Shown piece by piece: positions 1-5,012 of a DNA stretch of 5,171 bases; within the stretch, counting starts at the first letter, position 1, and each line of letters begins with the position of its first letter. Position numbers and translations under genes: made by a program. The notes under the pieces were generated by a model, which saw nothing but the letters and a program-made list of their open reading frames with translations, did no database searches and was not told the DNA's origin. The stretch lies in NCBI GenBank assembly GCA_015488075.1, contig WFOM01000200.1, forward strand, positions 1-5,171. Reading direction: 5' to 3'. Source of the DNA: Helicobacteraceae bacterium. Its GTDB lineage: Bacteria > Campylobacterota > Campylobacteria > Campylobacterales > Sulfurimonadaceae.

Positions 1-101
1 ATGAAGAGCTTTACAAATCTTTAAAAGATGCCATAAATACGATGGAAAATGAGAATAAAGAGCTTCTTAATAATATAAAAAGAAGTTATAAAAATGATTA
101 A
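1..101 (+). CDS. C-terminal end of an upstream gene (partial, unknown function)
   Basis: One frame is open from the window edge (first full codon at position 3) to a TAA at 99-101. It gives about 32 residues beginning EELYKSLKDAIN and ending RSYKND. The stretch is highly charged, rich in Glu, Lys and Asn, with hydrophobic residues at roughly heptad spacing, so it looks like an amphipathic helix or the end of a coiled coil. The other two forward frames have stops within the first 51 bases. Codon use matches the rest of the window. No family can be named from this tail. It lies 92 bases before ccoN with no obvious terminator hairpin between, so readthrough into the oxidase operon is possible. 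Confidence 0.6.
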   Translation, partial: EELYKSLKDAINTMENENKELLNNIKRSYKND

Positions 102-150
102 TATTGCAAAAAAAACACCATAAATTTAAGTAAATATTAAAAAAAATAAA

Positions 151-158
151 GCTACAAT
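151..158 (+). promoter_or_regulatory. Candidate sigma-70 -10 element for the cco operon
   Basis: The hexamer TACAAT at 153-158, preceded by GC, matches the -10 consensus (one mismatch to TATAAT). It lies 35 bases before the ccoN start, which would place a transcript start near 164-166. No clear -35 hexamer is seen. Instead the upstream DNA carries two A8 runs (108-115 and 139-146) and an AAATTT, as expected for Campylobacterota promoters, which often rely on AT-rich periodic upstream DNA rather than a -35 box. I see no FNR-type TTGAT-N4-ATCAA site. The assignment is by pattern only. Confidence 0.4.
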
Positions 159-182
159 TATCTTTAGGTTTACATTAAGCTT

Positions 183-188
183 AAGGAG
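183..188 (+). promoter_or_regulatory. Shine-Dalgarno of ccoN
   Basis: AAGGAG lies 5 bases before the ATG at 194 and fixes that start. The out-of-frame ATG at 190 can be ignored. The site overlaps the right end of a 10-bp perfect palindrome, TTAAGCTTAA, at 175-184. Confidence 0.8.
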
Positions 189-193
189 TATGC

Positions 194-1669
194 ATGGAAG
201 AAAGACCATTAGAATACGACTACACGGTTGCAAAATGGTTTTTACTGGCAACAGTTGGTCTGGGAGTAACAGGTATGTTACTTGGTGTTTTGATAGCAGT
301 GGAGTTGGCTTATCCGCAAGTCAATTCATGGTTTGGTCCGCTTGCTGAGTATTTTAACTTCAGTAGGTTAAGACCTATCCATACAAATTCTATAATATAC
401 GGATTTGTTTTAAGCGGTATATGGGCTTCTTGGTATTATATATCACAAAGAGTTTTAAAAGTATCTATGAGAGAATCAAAAATACTTATGATAGCTGGAA
501 AGCTTCACTTTTGGGTTTATCTTATAGGTGCACTTATAATCGTTTTTTCTTTGATGTTTGGTGTTACTACATCAAAAGAGTATGCAGAGTTTGAGATGCC
601 GCTTGACTTGGCAGTTGCAGTTATCTGGGGACTTTGGGGTGTTAGTGTTGCAGGTATGATAGGTCTTAGAAGAGAGAAATCTCTTTATATATCTATGTGG
701 TATTTTGTTGCTACATTTATAGTTGTTGCGATGCTTCATATATTTAATAACTTAGAGATTCCTACTTACTTTTTCTCACAAGGAACAGGTAAATGGTATC
801 ACTCTGTTTCAATGTATGCAGGAACTAACGATGCTATGGTTCAATGGTGGTTTGGACACAATGCGGTTGCATTTGTTTTGACAACACCTATTATAGGTAT
901 GATATACTACTTCCTGCCAAAAGAATCAGGTCAGGCAGTATACAGCTATAAACTTTCTTTGTTGGCATTTTGGGGATTGATGTTTGTTTATATCTGGGCA
1001 GGCGGTCACCACTTACTTTATTCAACTGTTCCTGACTGGATGCAGACTATGGGTTCAATTTTCTCTGTTGTTCTTATCCTTCCTTCATGGGGTTCAGCTA
1101 TAAATATGCTACTGACTATGAAAGGTGAATGGAGACAGGTAACTAACTCTCCACTTATAAGATTTATGATACTTGCTTCAACATTCTATATGTTTTCAAC
1201 ACTTGAAGGTCCGATTCAGTCTATAAAATCTGTTAATGCTATAGCACACTTTACAGACTGGATTATAGGACATGTTCACGACGGTGCATTAGGTTGGGTT
1301 GGATTTATGGTAATGGCAGGTATGTATCATATGGCTCCAAGAATCTTTAAAAGAGAGATTTACTCTAAAAAACTTATGAATGCACAGTTCTGGATACAAA
1401 CTATAGGTGTTGTTTTATACTTCTCATCTATGTGGATAGCAGGTATAACTCAAGGTATGATGTGGAGAGCTCACGATGAGTATGGTAACCTTGCTTACTC
1501 ATTTATAGATACGGTTACGGTTTTACATCCATACTATGTTATAAGAGCTATTGGTGGAGCACTTTATTTTATAGGTATGTTGATGTGGGCTTACAATATA
1601 CTTAAAACCATGGGTTCAAGAGAAGTTAGCGAAGAAGAGCTTAGAAATGCATCGCCTATGGGTGCATAA
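194..1669 (+). CDS. ccoN: cbb3-type cytochrome c oxidase subunit I (CcoN)
   Basis: This is the catalytic subunit of the C-family heme-copper oxidase, a polytopic inner-membrane protein that reduces O2 to water at heme b3-CuB and pumps protons. The 491 residues match the usual CcoN length. Diagnostic residues are present: His63 in RPIHTNS (low-spin heme b ligand), His222 in WWFGHNAV (CuB), Tyr266 in FVYIWAGGHH (the tyrosine expected to be cross-linked to the CuB histidine, six residues before the HH pair), His272/His273 (CuB), Glu338 in STLEGP, and His360/His362 in IIGHVHDG (heme b3 and low-spin heme b). No canonical residue is missing. The start at 194 has a strong Shine-Dalgarno and gives the typical N-terminus with YDYTVAKWF. 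The C-terminal tail after the last helix is short and acidic. It is first in the operon, with ccoO starting 12 bases after its stop. Confidence 0.98.
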   Translation: MEERPLEYDYTVAKWFLLATVGLGVTGMLLGVLIAVELAYPQVNSWFGPLAEYFNFSRLRPIHTNSIIYGFVLSGIWASWYYISQRVLKVSMRESKILMIAGKLHFWVYLIGALIIVFSLMFGVTTSKEYAEFEMPLDLAVAVIWGLWGVSVAGMIGLRREKSLYISMWYFVATFIVVAMLHIFNNLEIPTYFFSQGTGKWYHSVSMYAGTNDAMVQWWFGHNAVAFVLTTPIIGMIYYFLPKESGQAVYSYKLSLLAFWGLMFVYIWAGGHHLLYSTVPDWMQTMGSIFSVVLILPSWGSAINMLLTMKGEWRQVTNSPLIRFMILASTFYMFSTLEGPIQSIKSVNAIAHFTDWIIGHVHDGALGWVGFMVMAGMYHMAPRIFKREIYSKKLMNAQFWIQTIGVVLYFSSMWIAGITQGMMWRAHDEYGNLAYSFIDTVTVLHPYYVIRAIGGALYFIGMLMWAYNILKTMGSREVSEEELRNASPMGA

Positions 1670-1681
1670 AGGAGGAGAAGA

Positions 1682-2374
1682 ATGTTTCATTGGTTAGAAA
1701 AAAGACCGTTTTTATTTGCTCTTGGAGTTTTTATAGTTACTTCATTTGCAGGTTTTATAGAATTGGTTCCAAGTTTTGCACAGGCTGCAAGACCGACAAT
1801 AGGAACCAAACCTTACAGTGTTTTGGAACTTGCAGGAAGACAGGTATATATCAAAAATAGTTGTAATGCATGCCATTCTCAGTTGATAAGACCTTTTAAG
1901 GCTGAGACAGACAGATACGGTGATTATTCATTAAGTGGTGAGTATGCTTATGACAGACCGTTCTTGTGGGGTTCAAAAAGAACAGGTCCTGACTTGCACA
2001 GAGTCGGAAACTACAGAACTACCGACTGGCATGAAGCTCATATGAAAGATCCGGCAGCTGTTGTTCCGGGTTCTATAATGCCTCCGTATCCATGGCTTTA
2101 CACAAACATGGCAGATATAAATACTGCTTTTGATGAGATGGTTGCCGTTAAGACGGTTTTTAGGGTTCCATACAACAAACCGATCCCTATGAAAGACGGA
2201 TCGACAGTGGTTGTAAAACTTCCTAAAAATCTTGATGAGGCAAAAGCTATGGCTTTGGCTGAAGCTAAAGAGATAGTAAAAGATATGAAAGACAAAAAAA
2301 TAAAAGAGCAGGTTGAAAACGGACAGATACCTGAGATAGTTGCTCTTATAGCTTATCTAAACAGGTTGAAATAG
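1682..2374 (+). CDS. ccoO: cbb3-type cytochrome c oxidase subunit II, mono-heme cytochrome c (CcoO)
   Basis: CcoO is a membrane-anchored periplasmic cytochrome c that hands electrons to CcoN. The 230-residue protein has an uncleaved N-terminal anchor helix at about 10-30, then one heme c site, CNACH at 61-65 (Cys61, Cys64, His65), in the usual setting NSCNACHSQLIRP. Met133 in SIMPPYPW is the expected axial ligand, and the family motifs RYGDYS (78-83), RTGPDLHRVG (100-109) and the end ALIAYLNRLK are all present. Between VPY (162-164) and the final helix is a Lys/Glu/Ala-rich charged segment (about 180-214) that makes the protein somewhat longer than the roughly 200-residue proteobacterial form. 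A very strong Shine-Dalgarno, AAGGAGGAG (1669-1677), overlaps the last base of the ccoN stop. ccoQ starts 1 base after its stop. Confidence 0.98.
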   Translation: MFHWLEKRPFLFALGVFIVTSFAGFIELVPSFAQAARPTIGTKPYSVLELAGRQVYIKNSCNACHSQLIRPFKAETDRYGDYSLSGEYAYDRPFLWGSKRTGPDLHRVGNYRTTDWHEAHMKDPAAVVPGSIMPPYPWLYTNMADINTAFDEMVAVKTVFRVPYNKPIPMKDGSTVVVKLPKNLDEAKAMALAEAKEIVKDMKDKKIKEQVENGQIPEIVALIAYLNRLK

Positions 2375-2375
2375 T

Positions 2376-2594
2376 ATGGATATCACAGCTTTTTCGGCAT
2401 ATTCGTATTTTTTCTTGACGCTATTTATGACTGTTATACTTTATGCATATATATACCATCTGTATAAACACAAAAAATCTGCAGATGGTGTTGACTATGA
2501 AGAGTATGCCAAATTAGCACTTGATGATGAAATAGATGACAAACCTATATATGAAAATCCTAAAAGAAAAAAAGTAGGAGAGAAAGATGAATAA
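2376..2594 (+). CDS. ccoQ: cbb3-type cytochrome c oxidase small subunit (CcoQ/FixQ)
   Basis: CcoQ is a non-catalytic single-helix subunit, known in other bacteria to help stabilise the oxidase complex. The 72-residue protein has one membrane helix at about 9-29, then HLYKHKK, a basic stop-transfer segment, then an acidic tail with YEEYAKLALDDEIDDKP (41-57) of the type seen in Campylobacterota CcoQ, and a Lys/Glu-rich end. It carries no heme motif. Its position between ccoO and ccoP is decisive. The start lies 1 base after the ccoO stop with only a weak AGG at 2363-2365 upstream, so its translation is probably coupled to ccoO. Its last 8 bases overlap ccoP. Confidence 0.88.
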   Translation: MDITAFSAYSYFFLTLFMTVILYAYIYHLYKHKKSADGVDYEEYAKLALDDEIDDKPIYENPKRKKVGEKDE

Positions 2595-3519
2595 ACTTTA
2601 CTTATGGGGAGGAGTGCTGACAGCATTTTTGGTCGGTGCTACTTATCTTGCTATCGGAACTACTAAAGGTGGTTTGAATGATGATATGATAAACACACTG
2701 GCGGTTGCAGGTGCGATTGCTATTGCGGTTATTGCTATTTGGGTATCTATAAAATATGTCAGACAGATGCAAAATGATACTGCCGGTGGTGAACTCAGCA
2801 AAGAAGAGTGGGACGGAATAAGAGAGTATTACAATGATGTTCCTATGGGATGGGCTGTTGTATTTATAGCTCTTACCATATGGGGCCTTTGGTATTGGAT
2901 AGTCGGCTATCCTGTAAATGCATTTTCACAACTTGGTCAGTATAATGCTGAAGTTGCAGATGCAAACAAAAAATTTGAGAAAAAATATGCCAACTTAAGC
3001 CCTGAAGAACTTAAAAAAATGGGTAAACAGGTATTTTTGGCAGAATGTCAGGTATGCCACGATTCACTAGGTTACGGAAATAAAGGAAGAGCAGCAAATC
3101 TTCATCAGAGAATCGAGGAAAAAAGTGTAAAATATGTTATAACACACGGTTCAAACAACAAACTTTTAGGTTTTGAGTCACCTATGCCTGACAGAACCGG
3201 CCTTGTAAACATGAATACGGGTGCTCCTATAAGCGATGCAGAGATAGATGTTGTTGCCAAATATGTTGCAAACGGATTCAACGGTGCAGGTGCGGATGTT
3301 TTTGCAGGTGTTTGTTCTCAGTGTCACGGACCTGACGGTAGAGGTATAGAGGGTGTTGCACCAAATATAAGAGAGTTTACTCCTAAGCTTATAAAAAATG
3401 TACTCACTAACGGTAAAAAAGGTGCTATAGGTGTTATGCCGGCTATAAACAGAATAAATGACAAACAAAAAGAAGCTGTTGCTGCTTACATTATAAGTTT
3501 GTCAAAAGAAGGAGAGTAA
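2587..3519 (+). CDS. ccoP: cbb3-type cytochrome c oxidase subunit III, di-heme cytochrome c (CcoP)
   Basis: CcoP is the membrane-anchored di-heme cytochrome c that is the usual electron entry point to the cbb3 oxidase. Within 310 residues I see two N-terminal hydrophobic helices (about 5-24 and 36-57), then the FixP_N-type segment WDGIREYYND (75-84) leading into a third helix (about 88-108). Two cytochrome c domains follow: CQVCH at 154-158 with axial Met200 in ESPMPD, and CSQCH at 243-247 with axial Met284 in GVMPAI. Both heme sites look intact. The first helical pair ahead of the FixP_N segment gives three predicted membrane helices, more than the one or two in many proteobacterial CcoP. 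The start overlaps ccoQ by 8 bases and has the Shine-Dalgarno AGGAGAG at 2576-2582. The next gene starts 1 base after its stop. Confidence 0.97.
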   Translation: MNKLYLWGGVLTAFLVGATYLAIGTTKGGLNDDMINTLAVAGAIAIAVIAIWVSIKYVRQMQNDTAGGELSKEEWDGIREYYNDVPMGWAVVFIALTIWGLWYWIVGYPVNAFSQLGQYNAEVADANKKFEKKYANLSPEELKKMGKQVFLAECQVCHDSLGYGNKGRAANLHQRIEEKSVKYVITHGSNNKLLGFESPMPDRTGLVNMNTGAPISDAEIDVVAKYVANGFNGAGADVFAGVCSQCHGPDGRGIEGVAPNIREFTPKLIKNVLTNGKKGAIGVMPAINRINDKQKEAVAAYIISLSKEGE

Positions 3520-3520
3520 T

Positions 3521-3736
3521 ATGGAAGAAAGATCAATATACTCAATAGATGGCTTAGCAGGCTTTTTGATGGCCTCTTTGCTTTTGATATTTTTGGAAAT
3601 TGCACTGATGACTATGACTATACTTGCCCAAAGAAGCAATTCTGATGTGTTTTATACAGTTGAAAAAGAGAAACTTAAACCTATAGATAAAAACAACTAT
3701 AAACACTATAAAATCGTAAAAAGACTAGAGGAGTAG
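3521..3736 (+). CDS. Small membrane protein, DUF4006-like
   Basis: A 71-residue protein with one strongly hydrophobic helix at about 11-36 (GLAGFLMASLLLIFLEIALM) and a Lys-rich, Tyr-containing tail of about 35 residues. Sequence and position directly after ccoP agree with the family I recall as DUF4006, which is restricted to Campylobacterota; the match is from memory and not searched. Function is unknown. Because it begins 1 base after the ccoP stop and uses the Shine-Dalgarno AAGGAGAG (3509-3516) inside the ccoP end, it should be made together with the oxidase, so a role as accessory subunit or assembly factor is a reasonable inference. A glutamate (Glu26) sits inside the hydrophobic helix, which is unusual for a simple anchor. 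Its first four codons (MEER) are identical in DNA to those of ccoN. Confidence 0.78.
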   Translation: MEERSIYSIDGLAGFLMASLLLIFLEIALMTMTILAQRSNSDVFYTVEKEKLKPIDKNNYKHYKIVKRLEE

Positions 3737-3739
3737 GTC

Positions 3740-3829
3740 ATGGATAAAATAATAACAGCTATGTTGGTAGTGATGGCTATATTTACTTTGTATGCGGTTG
3801 TAACTTCAAACCATCTTTATGTTGGTTAA
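3740..3829 (+). CDS. 29-residue single-helix membrane protein
   Basis: A short reading frame, ATG at 3740 to TAA at 3827-3829, encodes 29 residues: MDKI, a hydrophobic helix of about 18 residues (positions 5-22), then SNHLYVG. A strong Shine-Dalgarno, GAGGAG (3728-3733), lies 6 bases upstream. The frame sits 3 bases after the DUF4006-like stop and ends 3 bases before the next ATG, so it exactly fills what would otherwise be a 96-base hole in a tightly packed operon. This fit plus the ribosome site is the evidence that it is real. It lacks the CcoS features (a WA-x-x-SGQ-type end). Size and topology recall the tiny CcoM helix seen in some Pseudomonas cbb3 structures, but I cannot show homology. 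Function is unknown. Confidence 0.65.
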   Translation: MDKIITAMLVVMAIFTLYAVVTSNHLYVG

Positions 3830-3832
3830 TAT

Positions 3833-4519
3833 ATGCCAGATAGGTTATATAATTTTTTTAAAAAGGGGATATTTTTATCCCTCTTTTTAGGAATCTCTCT
3901 TTTTGCAAATCCTGTTTTATTTGACAGTGTCGGAGTAAATAAAAAGTTTATAAACGAGGTTTCTAAGCTTTCAGATGATTTAAAATCGAAAACCGGTATA
4001 GATATAAAACTGGCTATTTATAAAGATACGAACGGGACTATAGATGAGTTGCAACAATCTATACTTGGTAAGATAGATGACAATACCATCGTTTTGCTTC
4101 TTGTAAAAGATAAAAAGTTTGTAGATATCATTGCAAAAAACAAAGAACTTTTCAAGCTGTTTAACAAAGCACAGATTTTAAGTCCTTCCGCATCTTTTTT
4201 GCAGGCACTGTATGTAGCGGTTTTTTATACACAAAACTTCAAACAGTTCAAAGATGTGTTAAAAAACAGCGGAGGAACAATTTTGCCGATACTTGCTCAA
4301 AAGACCAAGACAAACAAGCAGGAAATCTCAAAAATAGAAGTTGCACTCTATAACGGACTCTCAGATATGGTTGAGCAGATTGCAAAAAACAAAGGTGTAA
4401 AACTAGATACCAAGATAAGCAATACAAACTCAACCATATTTGAGATTATTAAATTTATTTTTTACGGTATGATGATATACTTTTTGGTTTTATATATAAA
4501 AAGGCGAAAAAATGGTTAA
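3833..4519 (+). CDS. Exported, C-terminally membrane-anchored protein, possibly TPM-domain-like
   Basis: The 228-residue protein starts with a signal peptide: basic n-region to Lys11, hydrophobic core 12-24, likely cut after LFA (Ala25). The periplasmic part begins with FINEVSKLSDDLKSKTGIDI (39-58), then IDDNTIVLLLVKDKKF (81-96). The pattern of a helix, 'tGidi', an acidic turn and a hydrophobic strand recalls the TPM fold (Psb32/DUF477 type), but some hallmark residues are not evident, so this is tentative. A helix at about 203-222 followed by KRRKNG anchors the C-terminus with the basic end in the cytoplasm. No heme or metal motif is seen. There is no good Shine-Dalgarno, and the start lies 3 bases after the small gene's stop, which suggests coupled translation. 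It overlaps the FixH-like gene by 8 bases. A terminator-like hairpin falls on codons 10-19. A role in oxidase assembly is inferred from context only. Confidence 0.88.
   Translation: MPDRLYNFFKKGIFLSLFLGISLFANPVLFDSVGVNKKFINEVSKLSDDLKSKTGIDIKLAIYKDTNGTIDELQQSILGKIDDNTIVLLLVKDKKFVDIIAKNKELFKLFNKAQILSPSASFLQALYVAVFYTQNFKQFKDVLKNSGGTILPILAQKTKTNKQEISKIEVALYNGLSDMVEQIAKNKGVKLDTKISNTNSTIFEIIKFIFYGMMIYFLVLYIKRRKNG
3859..3889 (+). terminator. Terminator-like hairpin inside the start of the TPM-like gene
   Basis: The left arm AAAAAGGGGATA (3860-3871) pairs with the right arm TATCCCTCTTTTT (3876-3888) around a TTTT loop (3872-3875), with one bulged base at 3882 or 3883. The GC-containing part is flanked by an A-run on the left and a T-run on the right, so it could act as an intrinsic terminator in either direction. 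It lies about 30 bases after the small gene's stop but within codons 10-19 of the next gene. If active it would be a partial terminator reducing transcription of the accessory genes. It could also be a chance result of Lys-Lys-Gly and Phe/Leu codons. Confidence 0.4.
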
Positions 4520-5012
4520 AAACGGTAAGATATGGCCTGTTGCTATAGCTTTTGGTATATTTATGGTTTTTGTTTTGATATTTTGGACAATCAAAACAAC
4601 ACTAAAAGCGGATCTCAGTGAGAGTGATTTGTATCAGAACAAATACAGCTATATAGATGACAATATAAACAACATTATAAAAAACAATATAGCATTTGAC
4701 AAAAAATACAGCCTCACTTATGATATAACATTATCAACTAACGGTTCAAAACTCATTTACAAAATAACCACAAAAGAAGGAAAACCGGTTGATAATGCAA
4801 AACTGACTTTGGTTATATCAAGACCTACAAAAGAGTTTAAGGATATAAAACTAAATCCTGTATCTGTCAAAAACGGAGTATATACTTTTGAAAATATAAA
4901 ACTTCCAAAAGAGGGCAGGTGGAATCTTCTGTTAAAAGTTGAGATAGGAAAAGACAGCAGATACTACAATCTAAAAGGCGATACAAGGTATAAAGAACTT
5001 TATGAGATATGA
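4512..5012 (+). CDS. FixH-like cbb3 oxidase-associated protein
   Basis: The 166-residue protein has a short cytoplasmic N-terminus with KIWPVAIAFGIFMVF, the typical FixH opening (WP followed by a single helix, about 8-28), and a periplasmic domain of about 135 residues. The domain shows the expected beta-rich pattern, with LYQNKYSY near 40-47, a central KPVDNAKLTLVISRP (91-105), and LPKEGRWNLLLKVE (131-144), matching the 'pGrW-l-v' signature of the family. FixH/CcoH proteins are associated with assembly or stability of cbb3 oxidase, which fits the location downstream of ccoNOQP. The classical partners CcoG, CcoI (copper ATPase) and CcoS are not in this window. The start overlaps the upstream gene by 8 bases with AAGG at 4501-4504 as ribosome site. 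Its stop overlaps the next ATG in an ATGA, so the genes are probably translationally coupled. Confidence 0.85.
   Translation: MVKNGKIWPVAIAFGIFMVFVLIFWTIKTTLKADLSESDLYQNKYSYIDDNINNIIKNNIAFDKKYSLTYDITLSTNGSKLIYKITTKEGKPVDNAKLTLVISRPTKEFKDIKLNPVSVKNGVYTFENIKLPKEGRWNLLLKVEIGKDSRYYNLKGDTRYKELYEI

Noticed and set aside
102..193. FNR/CRP-type operator in front of ccoN
   Set aside because: I looked for TTGAT-N4-ATCAA and TGTGA-type half-sites and found none convincing in the 92-base intergenic region.
2098..2295. 65-residue open frame on the minus strand within ccoO
   Set aside because: It lies fully antisense to the well-supported ccoO gene, in a region rich in Lys/Glu/Ala codons that produces open antisense frames. 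It has no ribosome site or family resemblance.
3178..3468. 96-residue open frame on the minus strand within ccoP
   Set aside because: It is antisense to the second heme domain of ccoP. Its Thr/Ser/Tyr-rich composition is typical of a shadow of AT-rich coding sequence.
3723..3739. Small inverted repeat GACTA/TAGGTC around the ribosome site of the 29-residue gene
   Set aside because: Only about five pairs with a bulge; too weak to claim as a regulatory structure.
3853..3868. Successive homopolymer runs T7-A5-G4 as a possible phase-variation tract
   Set aside because: The runs are short for slippage-mediated switching in this group, and they are better explained as part of the hairpin arms.
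4248..4433. 61-residue open frame on the minus strand within the TPM-like gene
   Set aside because: It is an antisense shadow with unlikely composition (rich in Leu, Cys, Arg) and no supporting signals.
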